A stretch of DNA of 64,000 nucleotides from Anaeroglomus sp964630775 (lineage in GTDB: Bacteria > Planctomycetota > Phycisphaerae > Sedimentisphaerales > Anaerohalosphaeraceae): contig CAZVYY010000013.1 in NCBI GenBank assembly GCA_964630775.1, positions 24,403-88,402 of the forward strand, given 5' to 3'. The notes beneath the pieces were generated by a model. It was not told the origin of the DNA, searched no databases, and saw only the letters and a list, made by a program, of their open reading frames with translations. A program made the position numbers and the translations under genes. Numbering within the stretch: the stretch's first letter is position 1; each line of letters begins with the position of its first letter. Below are positions 45,428 through 54,701 of the stretch, in pieces.

Positions 45428-45859
45428 TTATTTTGTGACGACTCCCTTTTTCAGAATGATATTGGCGTACAGCGCCGATTCCCCCGTGGCGACCACCGCA
45501 AAGGCTTTTTTGGCCCGTTCATAGAAAGCAAATCGCTCGACATGTTCAAAATCCGTGAATTTTTCGCCGCTGTCTTTGAGGATTTTGCGGTACTGGTCCC
45601 ATATCGGGGTCTTGACGGTATCGCCGGGAACCACCTGCATCAGGGCCACCGGATGGGGGACATAGATATCCAGCGGGAACAGCTTCAAGATCGCTTCCAG
45701 CACCGGCGGCACACCGTGGCCGTCGGCACGAACCAGCCGCTGCGCGATGGACGCGGCGGGAAAATTGCCGTCGGCGATAACGATTTCGTCGCCATGCCCC
45801 ATTTCCATCAACACTTTTAACAACTCCGGACTCAGGATGTCGGGGATATATTTAAGCAT
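45428..45859 (-). CDS. fucU: L-fucose mutarotase
   Basis: A 143-residue RbsD/FucU-family protein. It interconverts alpha and beta anomers of L-fucose. MLKYIPDILSPELLKVLMEMGHGDEIVIADGNFPA is split across the classic N-terminal signature, with the catalytic His in MGHGDEIV; the C-terminus has FERFAFYERAKKA-like residues and ATGE. FucU is favoured over RbsD by length and by its fucose neighbours. Ribosome site AAGGAG is strong. A 153-bp gap with a hairpin repeat separates it from fucP. Confidence 0.9.
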   Translation of the reverse strand: MLKYIPDILSPELLKVLMEMGHGDEIVIADGNFPAASIAQRLVRADGHGVPPVLEAILKLFPLDIYVPHPVALMQVVPGDTVKTPIWDQYRKILKDSGEKFTDFEHVERFAFYERAKKAFAVVATGESALYANIILKKGVVTK

Positions 45860-45952
45860 AAGAATCTCCTTATTGTATTTAAATACGTTTAATCTTCAAA
45901 CTGAGAAATCAGGTTTATCCTATTTGCTTCAGCTTCAACTCCAGGCGATGGA

Positions 45953-45970
45953 TTCCCGCTTTTGCGGGAA
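45953..45970. repeat. REP-like hairpin between fucP and fucU
   Basis: TTCCCGC (45953-45959) and GCGGGAA (45964-45970) around a TTTT loop, inside the longer word GGATTCCCGCTTTTGCGGG and followed by AATGACA. Related copies are at 54434-54507. Confidence 0.7.
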
Positions 45971-46012
45971 TGACAAACTGAGATAACTATTTTCAAATCG
46001 GTTTTGGGTATA

Positions 46013-47479
46013 TTAATATTTATGTCCATGCACATTGGACGTTCTAAAACCATAAATTGCAATCACCACAAAACAAATCAGCGGCAGAACAAAAGAGGCT
46101 CGTGTACTGGACAAGACCATAAAGCCGATGTTCACCGCACTCTGGTCCATAATCCAACCCTGCATCGGGGGCATCAGACAGCCGCCGCCGATGGCCATAA
46201 TCAGGCCGGCAGCCCCCAGCTTGGCATCATCTCCAAGGCCCTTGAGGGCGATGCCGTAAATCGTCGGGAACATCAGTGACATACAGGCCGAAACGCCGAC
46301 CAGCGAAAGCAGCCCGCCAAGTCCCTTGACATTGAGGATTCCATAATAGAATCCCCTGATATAGCCGGCCAGTTGAGCGGCGATACCCTCTGTCTGACGA
46401 TACTGGTCAATATACTGCTGGAACTGGGCACCGGTTTGGGTACTGCCGGGGATGAAAATGGTACCGATAATCAGCAGCAGTCCGCCGATAGACAGACTCA
46501 GCAGTAATCCGCCGGGGCTGAAAAATTTGAGCAGGAAGGTGCAGATAAAGCGGCTGCTGACAAAAATGACCATGGCTATCATGTTAAACATCTGGCCATT
46601 GGTCTTGCTCATGCCCAGTTCATTTTCAGCATACTGAATGATAAAGGTCCAGCACATAATCTGAACGCCCACATAAAAGGCCTGGGCAATCACGCCTTCG
46701 ATATATTTTTTGTTCGAAAACAGCCGCATCAGCGTCGCTCCAAGGTGCAGGGATGTATCCTCCTCCCCTTTGCTGCGCGGCAAGCGGGCGATTGCAAAAA
46801 TAACCAGCGCCACCAGCACAACCAGCCCCAGCATGAGGTACGGTTTAATGATCACAGACAAATCGTGCTGACATATTGTATTGAACTGTTCCGGGGCAGT
46901 ATCTCGCAACGCCCGGCGACCTGCTTCATCGGTACTGTCCAGCCTGGCGAGAATGAAATTTCGGGCGACCAGCATACCCAGCAGTGACCCCATAGGATTG
47001 AAGGATTGGGCAAAATTCAGACGCTGGGTGGAAGTTTCTTCCGGCCCCATCGCCAGAATATACGGATTGGCACTGGTTTCCAGAAACGACAGGCCGCAGG
47101 TCATAACGAAATACGACAGCAAAAAGGCCCAGAACGCCATCATCCACCCGGAAGGGATAAACATCAGACATCCGGCGGCATAAAGAGCAAGGCCAATCAG
47201 AATGCCGGCCTTATAGCTGAATCGCTTGATGAACAGGGCCGCGGGAAAGGCCATCACACAATAGCCGCCATAAAAGGCAAACTGAACCAGCGAGCTTTCA
47301 AAGTTGCTGATTAACAGGATATTTTTGAACGCCGCAACCATGGGGTTGGTGATATCATTGGCAAAACCCCACAGCGAGAACAAGGTCGTTACCAAAATGA
47401 ACGAGAAAATCATGTCCCTGGGAATAACGGCTTTATGTGAAAGGGAATCTGCCGTGCTGCCTGAGCTTGTTTGGGCCAT
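46013..47479 (-). CDS. fucP: L-fucose:H+ symporter (MFS)
   Basis: A 488-residue MFS permease with about 12 membrane segments. The FucP-type N-terminus is LVTTLFSLWGFANDITNPMVAAFK, with the substrate-region Asn-Asp pair, followed by FYGGYCVMAFPAALFIKRFSYKAG and the motif LETSANPYIL. It would bring L-fucose released by the two fucosidases into the cytoplasm. Adjacent fucU and dehydrogenase genes support this substrate. Confidence 0.9.
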   Translation of the reverse strand: MAQTSSGSTADSLSHKAVIPRDMIFSFILVTTLFSLWGFANDITNPMVAAFKNILLISNFESSLVQFAFYGGYCVMAFPAALFIKRFSYKAGILIGLALYAAGCLMFIPSGWMMAFWAFLLSYFVMTCGLSFLETSANPYILAMGPEETSTQRLNFAQSFNPMGSLLGMLVARNFILARLDSTDEAGRRALRDTAPEQFNTICQHDLSVIIKPYLMLGLVVLVALVIFAIARLPRSKGEEDTSLHLGATLMRLFSNKKYIEGVIAQAFYVGVQIMCWTFIIQYAENELGMSKTNGQMFNMIAMVIFVSSRFICTFLLKFFSPGGLLLSLSIGGLLLIIGTIFIPGSTQTGAQFQQYIDQYRQTEGIAAQLAGYIRGFYYGILNVKGLGGLLSLVGVSACMSLMFPTIYGIALKGLGDDAKLGAAGLIMAIGGGCLMPPMQGWIMDQSAVNIGFMVLSSTRASFVLPLICFVVIAIYGFRTSNVHGHKY

Positions 47480-47510
47480 ACTTTTACCTTTCCTTGGAAG
47501 TCAAACCTGC

Positions 47511-48575
47511 CTATTTCAGTTCCTCGTCAAAGACCACCGCCACTTTGCCGCATTTGCCGCTGGCCATCAGGGCATACGCCTCGCCGACCCGGTCCAGCGG
47601 GAAACGGTGGGTAATCAGCGTTTCGGGGTGGATATTCCACCGGACCAGCCGTTCGACCAGTTCCTCCATCCGCCAGATATTAGTCACCCAGGAGCCGTAG
47701 ATGGTCTTCTGGTCGTGGATTATATCCGGGGAGGGCTGGAAAGAGCAAGTCCCACCTTCGCCGAGAAATACGATTTTCCCCCATTTGCGGGTGGCCTGAA
47801 TGCAGGTCAGCCGGGCCTTGTCATTGGCGGAACAATCGACGGACCGTTCGACACCATACCCCCCGGTCAGACTGCGAATCCGGGCAACATTGTCCGGGCC
47901 GGCCTTGAGAACCGCATCAAACAGGTTCATTTTTTGTGCAATGGCGATACGCTCGTCGAGGACTTCGATGCCGTAGATTTTGGCCGCCCCCATCGCCCGG
48001 GCCAGCATCGCCGAGGCAAGACCGACCGGCCCAAGGCCGGTGACCAGCACCGCGTCATTGCCGCAGATGCCGATTTTTTCCAGCCCTTCATAGACAGTGC
48101 CAAAACCGCAGGCCACCTGGGCACCGTCGGAATACGTCAGCGGCTCGGGCAGAAAGACGAGGTCTTTTTCCTCGGCCAGCATGTATTCGGCCATGCCGCC
48201 GTCCCGCTGCCAGCCGTAGGCCCGGCGGTATTTTTCGCTGGTACAGGAAATCATATAGCCCCGCCGGCAGTCATTGCAGACCCCGCAGCCGGAGATGTGG
48301 TAGATAATCACGCGGTCGCCGGTCTTGAATCGACGGCAGCCCGGGCCGCACTCGACAATCTGTCCGGCCGGTTCGTGGCCGGCGATCATGCCTTTCTGAT
48401 AGCCTTCCGGGCCTTTGCCCAGATGTTCGTGATAGATGCAGCGGATGTCCGAACCGCAGATGGTGGACGATTTCATTTTGATGAGAACTTCGCCGTGCCC
48501 GGGGGACGGTATCGGGAACTGTTTGAGCTCGACGGTGCTGTTGCCCGGCAGAATGGCGCCACGCATGGTTTTCAT
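47511..48575 (-). CDS. zinc-dependent medium-chain dehydrogenase (putative L-fucose dehydrogenase)
   Basis: A 354-residue MDR enzyme. The catalytic zinc Cys lies in TICGSDIR and the His-Glu in AGHEPAG. The structural zinc Cys cluster is CGVCNDCRRGYMISC. The Rossmann motif is VTGLGPVGLASAMLARAMG. In the fucose operon it most likely oxidises L-fucose or a downstream polyol or keto sugar; family members include sorbitol and threonine dehydrogenases, so the substrate is inferred from context. Confidence 0.8.
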   Translation of the reverse strand: MKTMRGAILPGNSTVELKQFPIPSPGHGEVLIKMKSSTICGSDIRCIYHEHLGKGPEGYQKGMIAGHEPAGQIVECGPGCRRFKTGDRVIIYHISGCGVCNDCRRGYMISCTSEKYRRAYGWQRDGGMAEYMLAEEKDLVFLPEPLTYSDGAQVACGFGTVYEGLEKIGICGNDAVLVTGLGPVGLASAMLARAMGAAKIYGIEVLDERIAIAQKMNLFDAVLKAGPDNVARIRSLTGGYGVERSVDCSANDKARLTCIQATRKWGKIVFLGEGGTCSFQPSPDIIHDQKTIYGSWVTNIWRMEELVERLVRWNIHPETLITHRFPLDRVGEAYALMASGKCGKVAVVFDEELK

Positions 48576-48594
48576 GGGTACTCCTTACAATATT

Positions 48595-50085
48595 TTATTG
48601 CTTGATTTTCATTTTAAAAACGACGGCATAGTCACAGGGCCACTGGCTGACGGGCTTGATGGTCAGGCCTTCGGCGTCCTGGGTCCATTGCAGTTTTTCT
48701 TTGCTGCCAACCAGGCTGCAGTCGCTGATCGATACACCGGCCAGCGATTTGATCTTCAGGTCCGCCGTCGGCACGCCGAGGGCAATGGCATACAGCGTAT
48801 TGCCTTTGGTGGTGAAGCGAATATCGTCGGCCTTGAAGGGGTAATCTTCCTTGAAATGGCCGCCGCCGACCACCGTCGGGCCTTCGCCATAGACTTTCCA
48901 GGGACGGGTTCCATAAATGGCCTCACCGTTCATGTCCATCCAGGGGCCCAGTTCGGCCAGCAGTTTTTCCGACTCCGGCGGCAGGCTGCCGTCGGGTTTT
49001 AGGACGATATTGAGCAGCATGTTGCCGTTTTTGCTGACGATATCGGCCAGCAGGCGAATGACCTGCCCGGTCGTTTTATAGCGGTCGTGTGTCCGGTAAT
49101 ACCAGTCGCCGTTGGAAGTGTCGGTCTGCCAGGGAAGCGGATTGATATCCTTCATCGCCCCGCGTTCGACATCCTGCACACAGGCCTGACGGTTGAACTC
49201 TCCCGAGCCCATTTCCTTGCAGGTATAGACCGCCTGCAGTTTGCCGTGGTGCTGCTGCATGTTGGTATTATAGAAATGAGCCACCAGCCCCCTGCCGATT
49301 TCGCCGAAGGGGAAACCGCCGTCGGAATAGAGCAAATCCGGATGGTACTGGTCCACGAGATCGCGTATTCGCTTATCCCAGGTCTGGTGCCACTGCGGAT
49401 TCTTGCCGTACCACTTTTCACCGCCGCCGAACGGTTCATCATGTTGGGGATGGTAAAGGTCCCAGTATTTGGGGTCGCTGCCATCATATGGAACGCCGGC
49501 TTTGGGGCCGTCTTTGTCGGCGCCGTGGCTGGAGGTAAACCAGGTATAGCTGGCTGCCAGATGCTCAGACACGCCGAATCGCAGGCCGTATTTTTCGGCG
49601 GCGGCCTGCCACTGGCCCACAATATCCCGCTGCGGGCCCATCTTGACCGCATTCCAGCGATGATACGTCGAATCCCACAGGTCGAAATTATCGTGGTGAA
49701 CGGCCATGCTGACAAAATATTTTGCCCCGGCCTTCTTATACAGCGACATCAGGTAGTCGGGATCCCATTTTTCTGCTTTCCAGAGCGGGATAATGTCTTT
49801 ATAGCCAAACTCGGAGGGGTGGCCGTAGGTTTTGACGTGATAATTATAGGCCCCATCGCCCTGGAGATACATCCGCCGGGCGTACCAGTCCCCCTGTCCG
49901 GGAACGGCCTGCGGACCCCAGTGAGCCCAGATGCCGAACTTGGCATCGCGAAACCATTCCGGGGCCTGATACTGCTGGAGCGATTCCCATGTCGCGTCAA
50001 ACTGTTTCGCTTTTGAGGCACAGCCCTGCAGCAGCACTGTTACAACTGAAATGGAGATTAAAAGCGATAATTTTACTCGACTCAT
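48595..50085 (-). CDS. alpha-L-fucosidase (GH29), lipoprotein
   Basis: A 496-residue GH29 enzyme. A type II signal peptide ends in the lipobox LLQGC (Cys22), so it should be lipid-anchored outside the cytoplasm. The nucleophile is Asp255 in LLYSDGGFPFG; the active-site pair HHDNFDLW (His130-His131) is conserved. A C-terminal beta-sandwich (about 400-496) follows. It is 59 nt downstream of a second, divergent fucosidase gene in the same operon. Confidence 0.93.
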   Translation of the reverse strand: MSRVKLSLLISISVVTVLLQGCASKAKQFDATWESLQQYQAPEWFRDAKFGIWAHWGPQAVPGQGDWYARRMYLQGDGAYNYHVKTYGHPSEFGYKDIIPLWKAEKWDPDYLMSLYKKAGAKYFVSMAVHHDNFDLWDSTYHRWNAVKMGPQRDIVGQWQAAAEKYGLRFGVSEHLAASYTWFTSSHGADKDGPKAGVPYDGSDPKYWDLYHPQHDEPFGGGEKWYGKNPQWHQTWDKRIRDLVDQYHPDLLYSDGGFPFGEIGRGLVAHFYNTNMQQHHGKLQAVYTCKEMGSGEFNRQACVQDVERGAMKDINPLPWQTDTSNGDWYYRTHDRYKTTGQVIRLLADIVSKNGNMLLNIVLKPDGSLPPESEKLLAELGPWMDMNGEAIYGTRPWKVYGEGPTVVGGGHFKEDYPFKADDIRFTTKGNTLYAIALGVPTADLKIKSLAGVSISDCSLVGSKEKLQWTQDAEGLTIKPVSQWPCDYAVVFKMKIKQ

Positions 50086-50144
50086 TGTGCTTTCCCTTTT
50101 TTCATAAATCTCTTATTTCAATTCAGATTTCATTGTGCTCAATG

Positions 50145-52016
50145 CTATGGATTGGCCGGGGCCAACTGGATATTCCAGACATTCACGGCTTTCCAGGCGG
50201 AATTGTCCGCAGAAGCCAGAATTAGATGATAGACACCCGGTTTCTCAAAGGTCAACCTGCCGGCGTCAACGGTCACGGGCTGGTCCCAGCTTCCAGATGC
50301 AGGAATAGCTATTTTGAGCTGATTTTCTTGTGCGGTCAGGAGCAGTTGCGAAGCTCCTGCCGCCGCGGCAAAGCGGCCCCGAACCAGATAGTTCCCCGCC
50401 GCAGGAATACGAACCAGCCAGTGCACGGCGTCTTTGGGATTATCCCAGAAACCAATATTGGACTGATTATTTCTTTTTTCAAGAGCGATCTTTTCGCCCT
50501 CCAGAGTTGCCTGTTCAGCGTGCAGCGTAATCGCCTGCGAGGTCGCAAAAGGATTGGCCGTCATGTCAAAGCCTTCCAGTTTGAAACTGTAAGCATATTG
50601 GCACGGCCGCTTTGATTCGTCCAGTTTTGGCGTATGAATGGTCATGCTCTTATCGGGATTGACCGTATAGGACACCTTCGCATCGCTGCCCAGAAGCGTT
50701 ACGCGGGCGCCGGAGGCATTCTGAACTGTCACGGAATCCAGGATGAAATCACCCTCGGGCCAGCCCAGGCAGATGGCATACAGGGTCTTGCCATCCTTGC
50801 TGCGGGTAAAGCGGACATCCCGGGGCGTATAGTGAATGGTATCCAGAAAACCGCCGCCCTGGGTCATCCGGGTGGGGCCTTGTCCGTAAATCAGCCACGG
50901 GCGGGTGGCATAAATCGCTTCACCGTTGACTTTAAGCCATTGGCCCATTTCACGAAGCAATTGCTGCTGACCGTCGGTAATGGTCCCGTCGGCTTTGGGG
51001 CAGACATTCAGCAGCAAAATGCCGTTTTTGCTGACGATATCGATCAGCTCATGAATCATTTCAACCGGGGGCTTGACTTTCAAATCCTGGACCCAGCTCC
51101 AACTGTTATAGGCGGTAGAGTCATCGGTTTGCCAAAGCTGGGGGTCGGAGTCTTTCATCCTGCCCCGTTCAATATCCAGCACGCCCACGCCGGCAGGCAA
51201 ATCCTCTCCTTTGCGTGTAATAATGACCTCTTTGCCCCACTCCGCCTGCTTGTTGTAATAATAGGCGGCAAATTTGCGCTTGTACGCATCAGGAACCTTG
51301 CCAAGGCAGAAATCAAACCAGATCTGGTCCGGCTGATATGCGTCAATCACTTCCTGCAGTTTGGTAAACCAGCGGTCGTAGGCGATTTTGGGGTCTTTAA
51401 ACTGGCCGTAGAGGTCCTCGAATTTCGGGTCGGCGGTATCCCAGCCCGCCCGGGCGGTATAATACCCCTGCACATTGAAGGCATGATGGAACGACGTGAT
51501 GATTTTCATGTCCCGTTTGCGGATGGCAGCGACTAATTCCCCGACGACATCTCTTTGAGGCCCCATGTCTTTGGCATTCCAGCGGTTGACTTTGGACGCC
51601 CACATCGAAAATCCATCGTGATGTTCGGCGACCGGACCGGCAAATTTTGCACCGGCCTGTTTATACAATTCAGCCCATTGCTCCGGGTCAAATTTTTCCA
51701 GCTTGAACTGCGGAATAAAATCTTTATAGCCAAAAGTCGATGGATCGCCATAGGTGGCAAGATGATGCTTATAGACCCTGTCGTTGTCCTGATACATCAG
51801 ACGAGGATACCATTCCGTGCCAAAAGCAGGGACACAATAAACCCCCAAATGAGCATAGATTCCGAATTTAGCATCAGCAAACCATTCCGGCACCGGATGC
51901 GTGGACAGGGACTCCCAGCTTTCCTGATAAACCTTTGCATCATTCTGGGACAACGTCAGCGGTGCAGTCATCAGGAACAGAACAAAAAACATCCAGATCA
52001 GACTCTTGTTCTTCAT
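50145..52016 (-). CDS. secreted alpha-L-fucosidase (GH29) with C-terminal binding-like domain
   Basis: A 623-residue GH29 enzyme with a signal peptide (about 1-23, no lipobox). Catalytic features: EHHDGFSMW near 131-139 and nucleophile Asp235 in QIWFDFCLG. After the usual C-terminal sandwich, residues about 490-623 form a beta-rich domain (NYLVRGRFAAAAGASQLLLTAQENQL) resembling carbohydrate-binding or DUF5077-like modules. The two fucosidases differ enough to act on different linkages. It follows the aldo-keto reductase gene by 40 nt. Confidence 0.92.
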   Translation of the reverse strand: MKNKSLIWMFFVLFLMTAPLTLSQNDAKVYQESWESLSTHPVPEWFADAKFGIYAHLGVYCVPAFGTEWYPRLMYQDNDRVYKHHLATYGDPSTFGYKDFIPQFKLEKFDPEQWAELYKQAGAKFAGPVAEHHDGFSMWASKVNRWNAKDMGPQRDVVGELVAAIRKRDMKIITSFHHAFNVQGYYTARAGWDTADPKFEDLYGQFKDPKIAYDRWFTKLQEVIDAYQPDQIWFDFCLGKVPDAYKRKFAAYYYNKQAEWGKEVIITRKGEDLPAGVGVLDIERGRMKDSDPQLWQTDDSTAYNSWSWVQDLKVKPPVEMIHELIDIVSKNGILLLNVCPKADGTITDGQQQLLREMGQWLKVNGEAIYATRPWLIYGQGPTRMTQGGGFLDTIHYTPRDVRFTRSKDGKTLYAICLGWPEGDFILDSVTVQNASGARVTLLGSDAKVSYTVNPDKSMTIHTPKLDESKRPCQYAYSFKLEGFDMTANPFATSQAITLHAEQATLEGEKIALEKRNNQSNIGFWDNPKDAVHWLVRIPAAGNYLVRGRFAAAAGASQLLLTAQENQLKIAIPASGSWDQPVTVDAGRLTFEKPGVYHLILASADNSAWKAVNVWNIQLAPANP

Positions 52017-52056
52017 GTTATCTCCTGCTTAAATAGTACTGGATTTATTTTGGACT

Positions 52057-53085
52057 TTATGCCGGCGTAATCTCGCCGTGAATATCCCAGAGGTCTTCCC
52101 AGCTTTGATTGGGCTTCCACAGAAACACCTGCCCTTTGATGAGGCGGCAGTTTTTATCGATTGTGGAAATCGCCTGCATCTCGGATTCGCTCAGAGGCTC
52201 GCCCACGGCGGCTTTGAGATTATCCAGATAATGATTAACCGAAAACGGGATGGGAACCTGCCCTCGCTGAATGGCCCACTGGATGCAGACAGCCGCGGGA
52301 TGAACGCCGTGTTTACGGGCGATATCCAGAATGACCGGGTCTTCCATATCCACCGTATCTTCGGGGGTTCTGTCGCGTTCGGGGCGTCCCGGCGAACCGA
52401 GGGGGCAATAGCCGATCGGCAGGATACCGTTATCGACGCAAAACTGGAACAATTCCGGCTGCTGGAAATGCGGGTGCAGTTCCATTTCATTGCAGGCCGG
52501 CTTGATTTCGGCATCCCGCAGCAGCAGTTTAAGCTTGGGGATGGTCATATTGGACGTGCCGATATGGCGAACCAGTCCGGCCTTGACCAGCCGTTCCATC
52601 TGTCGCCAGGTTTTCATGTAATCATCGTGAATATAGGGACGGGCGTCGGCGCTGCGGGAGGTGACATCGCATTTGGGCGCGTGATAATTGGGGAACGGCC
52701 AGTGAACCAGATATAAATCCAGATAGTCCAACTGCAGGTCCTTGAGACTTCTGGCACAGGAAATCAGCACATCGCCCCGGCCGTGCATATCATTCCAGAC
52801 CTTGGAGGTAATCCACAAATCCTGCCGCTTGACTAACCCGCTCTGAAAGATTTGCGAGAAAACCTCGCCGATACAATTTTCATTGCCATAAACCGATGCA
52901 CAGTCAATATGACGATATCCTGCCGCAATCGCCCCTCGCACCGCCTGGGCAACCTGAGAGCCTGAAACCGAATCGGACCCAAAAGTACCTAAACCGATGG
53001 CTGGAATAGATGCACCCGAGGACAGTTTTTTGCATGGAACCTGATTTGGATTTACCCCATCCTGAGCCGTGTTACCTTTTTTCAT
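52057..53085 (-). CDS. aldo/keto reductase
   Basis: A 342-residue NADPH-dependent AKR. The catalytic tetrad is visible: Asp and Tyr in HIDCASVYGNE, Lys in ITSKVWNDM, and His in LYLVHWPFP. The nucleotide-binding motif IPFSVNHYLDNLKA lies near the C-terminus. It is the first gene of the fucose operon. It may reduce L-lactaldehyde, an end product of fucose breakdown, or an aldose; this is inference from context. An AAGGAG site precedes the ATG. Confidence 0.85.
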   Translation of the reverse strand: MKKGNTAQDGVNPNQVPCKKLSSGASIPAIGLGTFGSDSVSGSQVAQAVRGAIAAGYRHIDCASVYGNENCIGEVFSQIFQSGLVKRQDLWITSKVWNDMHGRGDVLISCARSLKDLQLDYLDLYLVHWPFPNYHAPKCDVTSRSADARPYIHDDYMKTWRQMERLVKAGLVRHIGTSNMTIPKLKLLLRDAEIKPACNEMELHPHFQQPELFQFCVDNGILPIGYCPLGSPGRPERDRTPEDTVDMEDPVILDIARKHGVHPAAVCIQWAIQRGQVPIPFSVNHYLDNLKAAVGEPLSESEMQAISTIDKNCRLIKGQVFLWKPNQSWEDLWDIHGEITPA

Positions 53086-53157
53086 GACAATCTCCTTATA
53101 TGTTCTTATCGTACCGGCACTACTATAACTGTTTTGTCACGGCAGACGACACCATAA

Positions 53158-53200
53158 TTTGCATATATTATCGCCATTTTGCGCAATTTTTACTTGCATA
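53158..53200. promoter_or_regulatory. candidate operators between regulator and fucose operon
   Basis: Direct repeats TTGCATA at 53159-53165 and 53194-53200 (35 bp apart) flank a perfect palindrome TTGCGCAA (53179-53186). They lie in the 162-bp divergent spacer. XylR-type AraC regulators often bind direct repeats, so these are candidates only. Confidence 0.35.
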
Positions 53201-53247
53201 AAGCCCCCCTGTTGAGTAAACTTTTCTTGTCAATTTAGGCAAGATAG

Positions 53248-54417
53248 ATGCAAAAAACACACAAAATTATCCTGATGCTCGACTCCTCCCGAGCGGCCGA
53301 CCGCGGGATGATACGGGGGATTATGGATTACGCCACCCAGCGCGGAAGCTGGTCGTTTTACCGGCACTCCCCCCTGTTTTTAAAAGCCCCCTTCAGCCCC
53401 AGCAAACAGGACGACCTGCTGGCACGTCTGCGAAGCCTTGATGCCGATGGAATTATCGGGTACCTGCCCTCATCCCGCAAGCTCCAGCAGCTCCTGATTC
53501 AGCACCGTTTCCCGGCCGTGACGATTCCGCTCAAAAAACTCATCCCGGGCATTGTCAATGTCCTGCAGGACCCGGCCATCGGGGCCCTCGGAGCCAGGCA
53601 TCTCCGTGATCAGGGCTTTGAGCATTTCGCCTTTTGCGGGCAGGATAATTACTGGTCCCAGGTCCGCCAGGAGGGATTTGCAGAGTATCTCAAAACATAC
53701 CATATTCGTCCGCTGTTATTCTGCGATACCCTGTCCAGAACGTCCATTGAAACCCGTCAGCAACGCCTGTGCCAATGGCTGCAAAGTCTTCCCAAGCCCA
53801 TCGGCATCATGACCTGTAACGACGAAAAAAGCATGGAACTGGTCGAAGCGTGTCGCGAGTCAGGTCTGCATATCCCCAATGAAATCGCTATTCTGGGCGT
53901 GGATAATGATGAGATGATTTGCGGGTTAAGCCATCCGCCGCTGTCCAGCATCGAACTGAACTTCCAGCAGGTCGGGTACAAAGCCGCCGAGACGCTGGAT
54001 CTGATGATATATCGCAAAAAAGATAAATACGACGATTTGGTGTTTATGCCGATGGGCACGGTAACACGCCAGTCCACGGATATCCGGGCGATTCACGATG
54101 AGGATGTCGCGGAGGCCATTCGTTTTATTCACAACAACGCCAAACGCGATATTCGTGTCGCGGATGTGGTCAACGCAACCGCCATTTCCGTCCGAAGTCT
54201 GCAATTGCGGTTTAAAAAAATCGTCGGACGCGGCATCAGTCAGCATATCCGGATGATTCGAATTCAGCAACTGGCCCACCAGATCATCCATTCCAACCAG
54301 CCCATTTCGGTCATCGCCAGGGAGCTGGATTTCCACGACATCAACCACGTGTCCCGGATTTTCCGCAGAGAAATGGGAATCAGCCCGCTGGAATACCGCA
54401 AGAAATTCAGACTTTAA
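53248..54417 (+). CDS. XylR-like AraC-family transcriptional regulator
   Basis: A 389-residue regulator with the unusual XylR layout: a LacI-type periplasmic-binding fold (about 5-275, with GMIRGIMDYA, DADGIIGYL, IAILGVDNDE) followed by a two-HTH AraC domain (about 290-389, with RVADVVNATAISVRSLQLRFKK and ISVIARELDFHDINHVSRIFRRE). It faces the fucose operon across 162 bp, so it most likely senses fucose or a related sugar and activates that operon. Confidence 0.9.
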   Translation: MQKTHKIILMLDSSRAADRGMIRGIMDYATQRGSWSFYRHSPLFLKAPFSPSKQDDLLARLRSLDADGIIGYLPSSRKLQQLLIQHRFPAVTIPLKKLIPGIVNVLQDPAIGALGARHLRDQGFEHFAFCGQDNYWSQVRQEGFAEYLKTYHIRPLLFCDTLSRTSIETRQQRLCQWLQSLPKPIGIMTCNDEKSMELVEACRESGLHIPNEIAILGVDNDEMICGLSHPPLSSIELNFQQVGYKAAETLDLMIYRKKDKYDDLVFMPMGTVTRQSTDIRAIHDEDVAEAIRFIHNNAKRDIRVADVVNATAISVRSLQLRFKKIVGRGISQHIRMIRIQQLAHQIIHSNQPISVIARELDFHDINHVSRIFRREMGISPLEYRKKFRL

Positions 54418-54433
54418 GCCCGATTACCGCACG

Positions 54434-54507
54434 TTGTCATTCCTGCGAAAACGGGAAGCCAGGTGCGAAAGCTAAATCTGGATACCCGCTTTCGCGGGTA
54501 TGACAAG
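54434..54507. repeat. paired REP-like inverted element
   Basis: Two inverted half-elements: left TTGTCATTCCTGCGAAAACG (from 54434) and right, read on the other strand, TTGTCATACCCGCGAAAGCG. The right half alone forms an 8-bp hairpin ATACCCGC (54482-54489) / GCGGGTAT (54494-54501). It shares its core with 45953-45970. It lies 17 bp after the regulator stop and may end or stabilise that transcript. Confidence 0.75.
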
Positions 54508-54530
54508 TATAATTGCCAATCTCGATTGAA

Positions 54531-54701
54531 TTAACAAAACTGAAGGACACCAAAGGCATCCGGCCGATGAAAATTCGGCACTTCGGTCATAATCGGCGAC
54601 CAGGTCAGCCAGTGCGGATGCGAGCACGCATCGGCACATTTATAAAAGTTGCCGCGCCACAGCACGCCGGAGGCCGGACGCTCGTGTCCTTTCGGTAAGC
54701 T
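54531..54701 (-). pseudogene. remnant of a CBM9-like carbohydrate-binding domain
   Basis: In the minus-strand frame ending at the stop 54531-54533, the sequence reads GHERPASGVLWRGNFYKCAD and continues ACSHPHWLTWSP, PNFHRPDAFGVLQF. This is the C-terminal signature of CBM9-like sugar-binding domains (WRxNFYKC..., HPHW..WSP, NFH.P..FG). No start and no N-terminal part exist; the upstream sequence is fucosidase in another frame. It is therefore the 3' end of a deleted gene. Confidence 0.7.
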
